A model generated the notes under the pieces. It had not been told where the DNA came from, did not search any database, and saw only the letters and a list, made by a program, of their open reading frames with translations. This document shows, in pieces, positions 42,640-51,192 of a DNA stretch of 64,000 nt. The DNA lies in assembly GCF_032116555.1 (NCBI RefSeq), contig NZ_CP134949.1:2418001-2482000 (forward strand), in the 5' to 3' direction. Each line of letters opens with the position of its first letter. Within the stretch, counting starts at the first letter, position 1. The translations under genes were made by a program, and so were the position numbers. The stretch comes from Halobaculum sp. XH14 (GTDB taxonomy: Archaea > Halobacteriota > Halobacteria > Halobacteriales > Haloferacaceae).

Positions 42640-43383
42640 TCACCAGCCGATTTCCCAGCCGCCGGATGGGTGGATGGTCTGTCCGGTCACCCACCGCCCG
42701 TCGGCACTGACGAGGAAGGCGACCACGTCAGCGACCTCGTCCGCCCGTCCGCGGCGACCGAGAGGCGTCCGTTCGACCATCCGTTCGACCGTCTCGTCGC
42801 TCATCAGTAGCCCATCGGTGTCCGTGATCCCGGGCGAGACCGTGTTGACCCTGATGCCCCACTCGCCGAGTTCTTCGGCGAGCGCGATTACCATCCGCTC
42901 TCCCGCCGCTTTGCTGCCGGCGTAGGGACCGATTCCCGATCCACCCCGTGCAGTTCCCACGGTCGAGAAATCGACGATTCGTCCGCCCTCGGCGATGCGG
43001 TTCGCCGCCTCCCGGAGAACCAGGAAGGTTCCCTTCGCGTTAACGTCGAAGACGCGTTCGAAGTCCGCCTCCGCGAAGTCCGACAGTCGTCCGCAGATGG
43101 CAATTCCCGCAGCGTTGACGACGATATCGACGCGTCCGAACGCGGCTTCGGCCTCGTCGAACAATCGCTCGACGTCGTCCGCTTCGCTCACGTCTCCCTG
43201 GACGACGATCGCTTCGCCGCCGTCGGCATCGATCGCGTCGAGGGTGCCTTTCGCCGCATCCTCGTCGGCCACGTAGTTGACGAGGACGGACGCGCCGTCG
43301 TTCGCGAGTCGCTCGGCGGTCGCACGGCCGATGCCGCGCGAGGAACCAGTCACGATAGCCACATCCCCGTCGAGGTTGGTCAT
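42640..43383 (-). CDS. 3-oxoacyl-ACP-reductase-type SDR
   Basis: This 247-residue protein from ATG 43383 (MTNLDGDVAIVTG) has TGSSRGIG, a VNYVADEDAAKG region, NAAGIAICG, S in DFSTVGT, catalytic YAGSK in GPYAGSKAAGERM, and SPGITDTDGLLM. The FabG-like layout and VTGQTIHPSGGWEIGW ending are typical of 3-ketoacyl reductases and related broad-range SDRs. An upstream ATG (43434, MNERNDDHDRTDGG) would add 17 polar residues; both are possible. It is in the same strand direction as, but separate from, the permease operon at 43637. Confidence 0.88.
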   Translation of the reverse strand: MTNLDGDVAIVTGSSRGIGRATAERLANDGASVLVNYVADEDAAKGTLDAIDADGGEAIVVQGDVSEADDVERLFDEAEAAFGRVDIVVNAAGIAICGRLSDFAEADFERVFDVNAKGTFLVLREAANRIAEGGRIVDFSTVGTARGGSGIGPYAGSKAAGERMVIALAEELGEWGIRVNTVSPGITDTDGLLMSDETVERMVERTPLGRRGRADEVADVVAFLVSADGRWVTGQTIHPSGGWEIGW

Positions 43384-43636
43384 CGTCTGTGCGCCACCGT
43401 CCGTCCGATCGTGGTCGTCGTTTCGTTCGTTCATCACTGGCACGTTCCTTCGATATCGCCGTCGCGGGACCGCCCGGTTTTCGTCGCACCGAATCGAACG
43501 GTCGTCCGTGCGGTCGAGTGCCGTTCGGCAGTACTGCCATCGTTTCGTCGTTGGTTTCGTGTCATGTTTTCGAAGCGGTTGGTAACGTTCGCGTGGGAAG
43601 TGGATCGTTTGTCGACTCGATCTGGTCGTCCCGTAC

Positions 43637-44593
43637 TTAGAGGAGGAGATTGAACGCGAGACCGACGGTGACGCCGATCGCAACGATGGTCCCGGCGTAG
43701 ACGAGCAGCAATCGGCGATCGAAGAGCTTGTTCAGGAGGACGAGATTCGGGACGCTCACGCCCGCGCCACCGACGACGAAGGCAAGAACCGTCCCGATGG
43801 CGACCCCCTGTTCGCTGAGCGACGCCGCGATGGGCAACATACCGCTGAGGCTGACGTAGACCGGCGCGCCCGCAAGTGCGGCCAGCGGGACGGCCAGCAG
43901 GTTGTCGGGTCCGAGGACCGTTCGCAACGCGTCGACGGGAACGACGCCGTGGATCAGTGCGCCGATGACCATGCCGAGAACCAGATACGGAAGGGTATCG
44001 ACGAAGAACGACCAGGCATCCTGCGCCGCCGCCTCGATGCGCTGGCCGCGGGTCGCCTCGGTGGGTACCGTCCTGGCCGCCTCGTGATCGGCTGTCCCGC
44101 CGTCTGCCACGGCGGTTCGACTGCCGTCGTCCACGATGCGGACGTCTTTGACGTGCTCGGCTAGCCCCAATCGACCGATGACGAGCCCACCGACGACGGA
44201 CGCGGCGAAGGTCAGGACGACGTACCAGACGGTCACTTCGAGGCCGAACAATCCGAGCAGCAGCACCACCGCGATCTCGTTGACGAGCGGCGAGGCGAGC
44301 AGGAACGAGAACGCGATTCCGAGCGGCGCACCCGCCTGCAGCAATCCGGCCAGGACGGGCACGGTCGAGCACGAGCAGAACGGCGTCACCGCACCCAGTC
44401 CGGCAGCGGCCACGTTGCCTGTGCCTTCGTCGTAGCGACGAAGTTTGCGCTCGATGTCTTCCGGTGGCAGGTACTCGCCCACGAGGCCCACGAGGAACGA
44501 CGCCCCGAGGAACAGCGGAACGAGAACCAGAGCCAGGTACACGAAGTACGCGCCAGAGTCGAGGAGCGCACTCTCGAACCCACTCGGCAACAC
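43637..44593 (-). CDS. ArsP-like permease (SO_0444/DUF318 family)
   Basis: This 318-residue protein has ~8 hydrophobic helices and the family hallmark GAVTPFCSCSTVPVLAGLLQAGAPLGIAFSFLLASPLVNEIAVVLLLGLFG in the first half, with GAPVYVSLSGMLPIAASLSEQG and GGAGVSVPNLVLLNKLF in the second. The CSCSTVP motif is typical of permeases exporting organoarsenicals or other thiophilic metals. It starts two bases after the ArsR gene stop, within the operon of the 47-residue CCG peptide, ArsR and permease. It probably expels arsenic or a related metalloid. Confidence 0.9.
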   Translation of the reverse strand: MLPSGFESALLDSGAYFVYLALVLVPLFLGASFLVGLVGEYLPPEDIERKLRRYDEGTGNVAAAGLGAVTPFCSCSTVPVLAGLLQAGAPLGIAFSFLLASPLVNEIAVVLLLGLFGLEVTVWYVVLTFAASVVGGLVIGRLGLAEHVKDVRIVDDGSRTAVADGGTADHEAARTVPTEATRGQRIEAAAQDAWSFFVDTLPYLVLGMVIGALIHGVVPVDALRTVLGPDNLLAVPLAALAGAPVYVSLSGMLPIAASLSEQGVAIGTVLAFVVGGAGVSVPNLVLLNKLFDRRLLLVYAGTIVAIGVTVGLAFNLLL

Positions 44594-44594
44594 G

Positions 44595-44978
44595 TCAGGC
44601 GTCCTCCCCGACGGCCCGGGCGAGGTCGAGGAGTTCGAACACCGCGGTGTCGGCGATGCGATAGTAACTCCACTTTCCTTTTTTGCGAGACTTGACCAAC
44701 CCCGCCGCTTTCAGCTTTCGAAGGTGCGTGGCGACGGTCGATTGGGGTGCGTCGAGGACGACCTGCAGTTCACATCCACAGCACTCCGACTGGCGCAGCA
44801 CTTCGAGAACCCGGAGTCGATCCTCGTTCCCGAGCGCCTTGAAGACGGTTCCCTGACCGGCGACGTCCTCCACTGACGGGCGAATGTCCTGCAGGGCCGC
44901 TATTTTGGCGTCCGGATCGTCGTACAGTCGATCGATCGTGTCGTAGACATCGTCGGGCGTCGAGTCCGTTTCAGACAT
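44595..44978 (-). CDS. arsR: ArsR-family metalloregulator
   Basis: This 127-residue protein (MSETDSTPDDVYDTIDRLYDDPDAKIAALQDIRPS) has an ArsR winged helix: TVFKALGNEDRLRVLEVLRQSECCGCELQVVLDAPQSTVATHLRKLKAAGLVKSRKKGKWSYYRI. The cysteines in ECCGCEL sit where As(III)/Sb(III)-binding cysteines are found in arsenical repressors. It lies between a 47-residue cysteine-bearing gene and the ArsP-like permease, all in one direction. The gene symbol is given because both motif and context agree; exact metal specificity is inferred. Confidence 0.88.
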   Translation of the reverse strand: MSETDSTPDDVYDTIDRLYDDPDAKIAALQDIRPSVEDVAGQGTVFKALGNEDRLRVLEVLRQSECCGCELQVVLDAPQSTVATHLRKLKAAGLVKSRKKGKWSYYRIADTAVFELLDLARAVGEDA

Positions 44979-45000
44979 ATCTCGTTTTTCCGTTTTTCTC

Positions 45001-45144
45001 TTATTCGCTGCAGGGCCCCGAGTCGTCCTCGCGTGAATCCGATTCAACCGATTCGACTTCGGCACCGCAGCAATCCGATTCTTCTTCCGGTTCGTACCGC
45101 GCAACGATTCGATCCCAAAGGCGACCGATGTTGTTCTGAGCCAT
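45001..45144 (-). CDS. 47-residue CCG-motif peptide of the arsenic operon
   Basis: A short gene from ATG 45144 to TAA at 45001 encodes MAQNNIGRLWDRIVARYEPE followed by an acidic part with SDCCGAEVE and a final GPCSE. Three cysteines in 47 residues, highly acidic, no membrane segment. It starts upstream of arsR by 23 bases and shares its strand. The CCGAE motif recurs in small haloarchaeal proteins encoded with ArsR/ArsM genes, so a metal(loid)-binding chaperone or sensor role is plausible; not proven. Confidence 0.72.
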   Translation of the reverse strand: MAQNNIGRLWDRIVARYEPEEESDCCGAEVESVESDSREDDSGPCSE

Positions 45145-45574
45145 CGCATCATATTGTATTTCTACAATTTGTATTAACCTTTCGTTTGCCCGTCGATCTA
45201 GACTCTCATGGGCGAGGGGAAGTCAGTCAGTAGTTCCGACGTTACGATAGGACGCTTCGTTCAGGGCCGAGTTTGATTCCAAAGCCGATGAGAACGCTGC
45301 CACGTACCGTACGAAGAGCCGTCTGGATGAGTTCGCGCTCGGTGATTGCCCGCCGGTCCCGTGCCGAGATGATTGTAAGAACCACTCGATGCCAAAATCC
45401 GAGCGTGACAGACGAGACTCCAGTTCTCGAATACGACGTGCTCCCCGTTCGGGTTGTTCGGCTCCTACCGGCAGCATCGGCGCGCACTGACGCGACCGTG
45501 ACCTCGTCGCTTCACGTCGATGTCGCCGATCGCTGAAGCGACCGACAGTCTCAGGAATCTCCGGCTTTGTTCAG
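45145..45574. other. Operon promoter region and unassigned sequence
   Basis: The part 45145-45180 is A/T-rich (ATATTGTATTTCTACAATTTG) with a near-palindromic TTGTATTTCTACAA, a plausible ArsR operator and TATA region for the arsenic operon. From 45223 to 45540 the minus strand has a frame with protein-like end (ARDRRAITERELIQTALRT...) but no recognised family; it may be another gene scrap. Confidence 0.4.
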
Positions 45575-46442
45575 ATGAACCGATGCATGCGGGAACTGGC
45601 TCCCCAGCTCGAATACAGCGACGAGCTATTGGTCGTCCACGACACCGAGGACGACCCAGTCGCCGAACACGATGGCCACGGTGAGGGCGTCAGGCTCGTC
45701 GCCGCCGGTGAGCCAGCGGGCTGTTCGGGGAGCCACCGCCATCGCCGGCGGGATGGAGGCTGCACGCCACGACCGCCTCGTCTGGACGGACGACGACTTC
45801 CACCACCCGCCGGACTGGCTGGCGACGATGAACGCGGACTACGAAACCCACGGCCCCGTGTCGGAGGTGCCGTACTTCGTCGGAGAGGATCCCCTGTCAG
45901 TGCTGCTCGAACCGCTGTACGCCTCGGCCGGCTCGCTGGGTCTCTATCTCGGCAATCAGATTTGGGGTGGTGCGGTCGTGTTCGAGCGAAGCGACATCGA
46001 CGAGGTCGCGTTTCTTGACGAGCTTCGGCGGACCGTCAGCGACGACGGACTCCTCATGGAGTACCTCCAGGTGACGACGGTCGGCCGGACGCGCATCGTC
46101 CCCATCGGGGGAACCATCCGGGAGGCGGTCGAGCGCCCGGTCCGATGGACACAGATTCTCCGCTGGCATTTCCCCGGGACAGTCGCCGGGATCTGTCCGG
46201 TCTCGTTGCTCGTCCTCGCTGGAGCGATCTTGGCTCCGCTCCATGCGGCAGTCGTTCTGACGGTGGTGCACCTCGGCGTCAACGAGGTACTGGGCGTCCG
46301 CCGGTGGACGGCCGTGCTGGCCTACCCATCGCTGTTCGTGTTTGTCCCTCTCATTTTCTACGCGCTCGCCCGACGGACGTTCGTCTGGGGCGGCCGGCGA
46401 TACCGCTGGCGCGGGAAGTTCGACGTGGCTATCGTTGAGTAG
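45575..46442 (+). pseudogene. Family 2 glycosyltransferase with frameshift
   Basis: From 45575 the frame reads MNRCMRELAPQLEYSDELLVVHD, TEDDPVAEHDGHGEGVRLVAAGEPAGCSG; near 45733 it moves frame to TAIAGGMEAARHDRLVWTDDDFHHPPDWLATMNADYETHGPVSEVPYFVG, which continues open to 46442. TDDD is the usual DXD-type nucleotide-sugar site. The C-terminal part holds hydrophobic helices (GICPVSLLVLAGAILAPLHAAVVLTVVHLGV, PSLFVFVPLIFYALAR), like ceramide-glucosyltransferase-type enzymes. The DNA up to 45733 is otherwise well preserved, so this may be a recent break or a sequencing error. The normal N-terminus is missing. Confidence 0.75.
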
Positions 46443-46544
46443 CGACCTGGCCGAAGACGACACCATAATCGAGATGTGTTCGTGACCCGCTCACCCCGTT
46501 CGAACGACAGCGATCGATGCAGTTGCTGGAAGCGCGGGGACTCG

Positions 46545-47195
46545 CTATCGCTCATTCGTCGAGGATCGTGAATCGCCGCCCGCCGACCCAAACGCAGTGA
46601 TGATCTTTCCCTCGGCTCGATGGAGCACGCGACTCACGGCGGATTTGTTCACGTCGAGGTGCTCGGCGAGCGCCGTCAGCGTGCAGTCACGCGGTGAATC
46701 GTAGTATCCGTGTTCCAGGGCAACGTCGACGACCTCGCGCTGACGGTCGGTAAGCAGGGGAGACTCCGTGGACGTCGCAGAAACCTGCGTGATCCGATAC
46801 TCGATCCCTGCCGAATCCAGTTCGTCGCGAAAGGCGGAGAGCTGATCTCGCGACGCGACGAGGTCACCGACGAGCCACCCGCCTTCGAGGTGCAACGGAA
46901 ACGACGGGACGACACCGGAGTCCGCAATCGCCCCATGTGGTTCGGGTATCGTCGTGGCCACCTCGCAGAGAACCCGGTCGGAACCCGCGTGCCGGACCTC
47001 GAAATCGGTGACGTCGGAGATCGTTCCGAGCGTCTCAGTGAGTGGGTCGACATCGAGTACGTCCGTCTCCACGAGCAGGCGGAGCTCCTCCCCATCGGGC
47101 CACGCTCCAAGAACCTCGAACGCTACGTCGGGATGGGCTTCTGAAAGCGCGACGAGCCCGTCGTTCGACTTGACCTTCAACGTCGCCTGGGGCAT
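46545..47195 (-). CDS. HTH_10 regulator, DSPRDCTL subtype
   Basis: This 216-residue protein has the same plan as those at 17236 and 39663: MPQATLKVKSNDGLVALSEAHPDVAFEVLGAWPDGEELRLLVETD, PHGAIADSGVVPSFPLHLEGGWLVGDLVASRDQLSAFRDEL and the HTH PLLTDRQREVVDVALEHGYYDSPRDCTLTALAEHLDVNKSAVSRVLHRAEGKII. It is the one HTH_10 gene here not divergent from its neighbour; instead a SnoaL-like gene lies 74 bases upstream on the same strand. Confidence 0.9.
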   Translation of the reverse strand: MPQATLKVKSNDGLVALSEAHPDVAFEVLGAWPDGEELRLLVETDVLDVDPLTETLGTISDVTDFEVRHAGSDRVLCEVATTIPEPHGAIADSGVVPSFPLHLEGGWLVGDLVASRDQLSAFRDELDSAGIEYRITQVSATSTESPLLTDRQREVVDVALEHGYYDSPRDCTLTALAEHLDVNKSAVSRVLHRAEGKIITAFGSAGGDSRSSTNER

Positions 47196-47269
47196 GATTC
47201 ATCCCTCGAGTGTCCTTGGTGCAGACCGACGTGCATACAGGTACGAGACGATCCACTCCTATCAAACCG

Positions 47270-47692
47270 TCAGTTGATCTCGGAGAGTGCACCGACCTGT
47301 CCCATGAGGCCCAACTGGTCGCTTTGCGTCCAGGTCTCGATCAGTTGCCCGTCCTCGAAACGATTGATCTCGATGGCAGCCAGTTCGACCCGCTCCCCGG
47401 TGGGCTCGACCCCGAATAGCCGCCCTTCGTGCGTTCCCACCATCGTCCACCGAAGCGCGACCTCGTCGTCCGCGGCGACCACGTCTTCGATAGTGAACGA
47501 TAGATTCGAGAATAACTCACGCGTCGACGACGCGAGCGCGTTGTAGAGGTCGGGCCCCTGCAACTCCTCGGCGAGTTCTCTGTCGTGGATGACGTACGCG
47601 TCGTGGACCAGTTCCTCGGCCGTGTTCGGGTTCTTGCCGTTCCAAACGTCCTCGTAGAGTCGCTCGATTACCTGCCGGTTGGTGTCGCCCAT
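47270..47692 (-). CDS. SnoaL-like ester cyclase / NTF2-fold protein
   Basis: This 140-residue protein is intact: MGDTNRQVIERLYEDVWNGKNPNTAEELVHDAYVIHDRE, NLSFTIEDVVAADDEVALRWTMVGTHEGRLFGVEPTGERVELAAIEINRFEDGQLIETWTQSDQLGLMGQ. The VATRWTxxGTHxGxxxGxxPTG and F.DGxIxE.W patterns are hallmarks of SnoaL-type ester cyclases. Two decayed relatives occur at 19133 and 52144. It lies just upstream of an HTH_10 gene. The substrate is unknown; members may also serve as simple binding proteins. Confidence 0.88.
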   Translation of the reverse strand: MGDTNRQVIERLYEDVWNGKNPNTAEELVHDAYVIHDRELAEELQGPDLYNALASSTRELFSNLSFTIEDVVAADDEVALRWTMVGTHEGRLFGVEPTGERVELAAIEINRFEDGQLIETWTQSDQLGLMGQVGALSEIN

Positions 47693-48001
47693 CCGAAGTA
47701 GATAGCGAGGTGACGACCGTAGCCATTATCGTGAACATGTTGACGTAATGGGGTTGCTCGTTTGAGACGAGTATTGAGTCGTCCACCGGGAGTCGTTACG
47801 ACGGCGCCACCACCTAATTTCGAACTCCGTCGGTTGGACTCCTCGCGAGCCAGCGCGATACTGTCTGGACGGTGAGACGACCGAATCGACATCAAGACAA
47901 ACCCTTCATCTGGTGATTCCAAGTGTTTCCCTATGGCCACTATGAATCGAAGGATGGACTGAGTAAGGCGATTTTTTCGAGAGTGTGGAACTACACCGGA
48001 T
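47693..48001. other. Intergenic region
   Basis: These 309 bases hold a possible minus-strand promoter for the SnoaL-like gene just right of 47692 (AGATAGCGAGG...). Otherwise I see only short frames on both strands without recognisable protein sequence. Confidence 0.35.
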
Positions 48002-48643
48002 TCAAACGAGTTCCATAATGACCTTCGTCTCGATCTTCCGCAAGTGCTCACCTACCGTTCCCGCAGAGATGTTCGCTCGGTCAGCGAGGTCTCGGAGAGT
48101 CGTACGCCGTGGCATCTCGTAGTAGCCCTCGTCGATCGCTAGTTCCAACAGTTCTCGCTGGCGATCCGTCAGCAGCGACGATAGCTGGCGCATCTCCGGT
48201 CGATACTCGCCGAGGCCTTCGAGCGTAATCCGGATGCCGTCGGGGATTTCCTCGATGGCCTCTCGGATCGTCCCCTCCTCTCCAATGATGGTTACCCGAA
48301 GGCCGCCCCGATCGGTGTATTCCATCGGCCAGTCCACGACGACCTCATACCGTCGGAATATACCGAGGAGGTCGGTCATGAGGGCGTTTGCTCGAAAGTG
48401 GAGATGGACGAGCCCTTCCGATGCTGTCGACTGCTCGACGGAAAGTACATCGGGATCCGCTTCCAGTGCGTCCATGCCCTGTTCGAAATCGCCACGGAGT
48501 TGATAGAGTCCAACGCCAGTTCCGTCGTTCAAGAGGTTGATGTAGTGAATCGCTTCACCGTGGACTGCTGAATCGGACACACGCTCACCGCTAGAACAGC
48601 GTTCGTCGTCGATCTGCTCGATGACGAACGTCGTATATCTCAT
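48002..48643 (-). CDS. HTH_10 regulator, MRYxTV subtype
   Basis: This 213-residue protein begins MRYTTFVIEQIDDERCSSGERVSDS and has the subtype blocks EAIHYINLLNDGTGVGLYQLRGDFEQGMDAL, VVDWPMEYTDRGGLRVTIIGEEGTIREAIEEIPDGIRITLEGLGEYRPEMRQLSSLLTDRQRELLELAIDEGYYEMPRRTTLRDLADRANISAGTVGEHLRKIE. It is divergent from the methyltransferase at 48833 (189 bases between starts), its likely target. Confidence 0.9.
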   Translation of the reverse strand: MRYTTFVIEQIDDERCSSGERVSDSAVHGEAIHYINLLNDGTGVGLYQLRGDFEQGMDALEADPDVLSVEQSTASEGLVHLHFRANALMTDLLGIFRRYEVVVDWPMEYTDRGGLRVTIIGEEGTIREAIEEIPDGIRITLEGLGEYRPEMRQLSSLLTDRQRELLELAIDEGYYEMPRRTTLRDLADRANISAGTVGEHLRKIETKVIMELV

Positions 48644-48832
48644 GCTAGTGATCCGTTCCCCGCGGCCGGAACGACTGTGTTCGGCCGGACTGTGTAGGGA
48701 GAGAGTGACTGGACCGCGTCTGGAGCGTGCTGCACTGCATCAAAGAAAGTGTACGCAACGTGCGTATTTAAACCCACCTCAGATGTATGGCACTATTCGC
48801 ATGCGGCGGTAGCTCGTCTCTATCGCCAACAC

Positions 48833-49594
48833 ATGCCAGGAAGCAAATCCGGAAGAGGCCACACGAGTCGGACGGAAACGAGCGCACCAGCCCTCGGTCA
48901 GCCGACGGCCCCATTCACCGAGCGATTCGACCCTGCTGCGCACCGGCGGTATCTCTCTCGTGACCTCCACGGGGAGGTACTGGATCTCGGTGCGGGGAAC
49001 GGTGCTATGTTCCCGTATCTGCGTACGGCCATGCAGCGCGAACCAACACTCCACCTGCACGCAATCGAACCGGATCCCGGCCGACGCAAAGAGGCGAATC
49101 GAATCGCCAGCGCGCACGATCTCGAGATACACGTACGGTCGGGACGAGCCGAATCCCTCCCGTATGCGGACGACACGTTCGACGTGGTCATCGCCTCCGC
49201 GGTGTTCTGTACGGTACTGGACCCGGCTCGTGCGCTCGAGGAAGTCCACCGCGTCGTGAAGCCGGATGGTGAATTCCGCTTTTTCGAACACGTTCGGTCG
49301 GACGGCCTCCGTGGCTACGTTCAGGACGTCTTGACACCACTCTGGAAACGGGTCGACAACGGCTGCCACCTCGACCGTCGAACGGCCGACTGGATCGCAG
49401 CGGGCCCGTTCGCTCTCGACGAGATCGAAACGCTACGTTTCGGAATTAGCCCGGTCAGGCCATTCGTGCGGGGAACTGCCACGCCAGTGAGTCAAACCGA
49501 GACTGCCAGCCGAAGCGAGTGGAGGGAGTCCGTCTCTTCGGCCACGCTGAAATCCACGAGTGACGGTCGGTTTCAGGAGTCGATTGAAACATGA
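48833..49594 (+). CDS. Class I SAM-dependent methyltransferase (UbiE-like)
   Basis: This ~253-residue protein has GEVLDLGAGNGAMFPYLRT (SAM loop), LHAIEPDPGRRKEANRIA, SGRAESLPYADDTFDVVIASAVFCTVLDPARALEEVHRVVKPDGEFRFFEHVRSDG and RTADWIAAGPFALDEIETLRF, a UbiE/Coq5-like order. The start at 48833 (MPGSKSG) follows a possible TATA in TATTTAAACCC (48764-48774); the frame is open upstream to 48749. It ends in a four-base overlap with a small membrane protein gene, implying a shared job with a membrane or lipid substrate. Confidence 0.87.
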   Translation: MPGSKSGRGHTSRTETSAPALGQPTAPFTERFDPAAHRRYLSRDLHGEVLDLGAGNGAMFPYLRTAMQREPTLHLHAIEPDPGRRKEANRIASAHDLEIHVRSGRAESLPYADDTFDVVIASAVFCTVLDPARALEEVHRVVKPDGEFRFFEHVRSDGLRGYVQDVLTPLWKRVDNGCHLDRRTADWIAAGPFALDEIETLRFGISPVRPFVRGTATPVSQTETASRSEWRESVSSATLKSTSDGRFQESIET

Positions 49595-49818
49595 ATGCGA
49601 AAGTGGCTGTATTGACAGTCCTCGGTCCCATCGTGACGATTCTCGGGACGTTGTGGTTAGTTCAAGGCCTCGGAATCCTCCAGATAGGCCCCGTCTTGTG
49701 CGTCGCGGACTGTGAACCGATCACTGGAAGATCAATGCAATGGACGGTCATCGGCGTGATAGCCCTGATCGCGGGAATTGCCATTAGCGGAGCGGGGCTA
49801 CGTCGCATCAATCGATGA
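49591..49818 (+). CDS. Small two-helix membrane protein coupled to the methyltransferase
   Basis: This 75-residue protein (MNAKVAVLTVLGPIVTILGTLWLVQGLGIL, then CVADCEPITGRSM, then WTVIGVIALIAGIAISGAGLRRINR) has two transmembrane helices and a short loop with two cysteines. The start overlaps the methyltransferase stop by four bases (ATGA), so it is very probably translated with it. No family recognised. Confidence 0.78.
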   Translation: MNAKVAVLTVLGPIVTILGTLWLVQGLGILQIGPVLCVADCEPITGRSMQWTVIGVIALIAGIAISGAGLRRINR

Positions 49819-49973
49819 TGGGTCCGATCGAAGTCCTCATCACTATCGGGTTTGGCTCTAGGACCACAGTAGTCAGGAGGTTGAGATCATCCCAAGGTCG
49901 ATAGAGGGAGTTTCTACATCATTCAGCGCGTTGAACTATCCCATATTTGCAAAGAGCGGCGTGCTGGGAGCGA

Positions 49974-50090
49974 TCAGTTACGAATCGAGCTACTCGCGTG
50001 GAAATGATCTCCGACAGTCTGCGGGATGAACGCGACGACGAACGTCACTCCGTTCGGGTTCAGGACGGTGATCAGCGAGGCACCTCACTG
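49974..50090 (-). pseudogene. LysE/RhtB-like exporter fragment
   Basis: The minus strand encodes ALITVLNPNGVTFVVAFIPQTVGDHF before a stop at 49974. Intact LysE/RhtB proteins have a loop LLNPKxxxFFLAFLPQFV at this place. Only ~35 residues are left and both ends are lost, so this is a scrap. The match is short, so I hold it loosely. Confidence 0.4.
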
Positions 50091-50109
50091 GTAGATTCAG
50101 GTGTGCCAC

Positions 50110-50427
50110 TTAGTACTCTCGTTGCTCCCTTACCTCATAATGTTGCGCACGGTCATCGAATCGAGTGAGGACTTCACGCGCGTCCGAGGGGACGTACGCG
50201 GTCTCGTAATCGTCCCCCGCAAACTCCGTTACGGAGTTCATCGATTCGAACCGCATGATGGTGATGAATTCGACTTCGTCGTCGCGGGAGCGCCGTAGCA
50301 GTCTGATACCGTAATAGCCGTCGACATCTTTGTCGGCGATCCCCGGAAAAATCTCCTCTTGCAGAAGCCGCTCGTACTCGTCCGCGTTCTCCAGGTCGGT
50401 CCATCCGTGCCAAATTCGTTCGATCAT
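50110..50427 (-). CDS. Antibiotic-biosynthesis-monooxygenase-like (ABM) protein
   Basis: This 105-residue protein, MIERIWHGWTDLENADEYERLLQEEIFPGIADKDVDGYYGIRLLRRSRDDEVEFITIMRFESMNSVTEFAGDDYETAYVP, has the dimeric alpha+beta ferredoxin-like plan of ABM-domain proteins. WHGWT at the start and a central WxS-like region FESMNSV are usual. The family includes small oxygenases and haem-degrading enzymes, but no catalytic residue marks this one. It is isolated, in a stretch with LysE-like debris. Confidence 0.82.
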   Translation of the reverse strand: MIERIWHGWTDLENADEYERLLQEEIFPGIADKDVDGYYGIRLLRRSRDDEVEFITIMRFESMNSVTEFAGDDYETAYVPSDAREVLTRFDDRAQHYEVREQREY

Positions 50428-50669
50428 CTGAAATCTCGTCGGTCGTAGTTTATCACACGACTCGGTTCTTAGTTGATTCTATTCGCTTCCACATCGATCC
50501 TGAGCTGGAGCGTTCCTTGACCCTCCGATTTGAGCACTCGGCCTCAGGCAAGCGCTACTAGAGCGGCGCGTCTCCGCAATTCATCGCCTGATTGGCTCTG
50601 ACTCGGCGACGAATTTCTTCACGATGACGCTGTTGCCGGGGGATCTCAGTGAAACGGGAATCGTTACCT

Positions 50670-51089
50670 CTAGTGGTTGCCATCAAAGTTCAACTGCCAG
50701 GAAACGCCGAACTCGTCGGCGACCCAGCCGAATTTCTCGCTGAACGGATACGAGTCAAGCGGCATGAAGACGTCTCCGCCGTCGGACAGTTCGGCGAAGA
50801 GTTCGTCGATCTCCGCTTCCGTCTCGCAGTTCACGTACAGCGATATCGCGGGCGTAAATTCCCACTCGTGTTCGACGCTACTGTCGATACACATGTACGG
50901 TTCCCCGTTCAGCGTGAACGTCGCTTGCTTGACCGTCCCTTCGACGCCCTCTTCGTCCGCTCCGTACTTGGTGAGGTTCGTCACCTCCGAATCGTCGAAC
51001 AGCGACGTGTAGACGTTCATCGCCTCTTCGGCCTCCCCTTCGAACGTCAGGAAGGGAGTGATCTTTCGACTGGTGGTGGAATCAATCAT
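50670..51089 (-). CDS. PhnB-like VOC-superfamily protein
   Basis: This 139-residue protein (KITPFLTFEGEAEEAMNVYTSLFDDSEVTNLTKYGADEEGVEGTVKQATFTLNGEPYMCIDSSVEHEWEFTPAISLYVNCETEAEIDELFAELSDGG, ending FGVSWQLNFDGNH) is a PhnB-like member of the vicinal-oxygen-chelate superfamily (DUF of the 3-demethylubiquinone methyltransferase group). Metal ligands of true glyoxalases are not obvious. It lies 103 bases downstream of the ArsR-SRPBCC pair, probably in the same transcript, and may bind a small molecule or drug. Confidence 0.9.
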   Translation of the reverse strand: MIDSTTSRKITPFLTFEGEAEEAMNVYTSLFDDSEVTNLTKYGADEEGVEGTVKQATFTLNGEPYMCIDSSVEHEWEFTPAISLYVNCETEAEIDELFAELSDGGDVFMPLDSYPFSEKFGWVADEFGVSWQLNFDGNH

Positions 51090-51192
51090 GGTGAGTTCTC
51101 CTTTGTGCCGTGTGCCGTCTCGATCGTGTGTCTAAGCGCCATCCCTGATTCGGCCGTTTCCTGTGTGCGTTCCGTAACTGTTCGGATACGTA

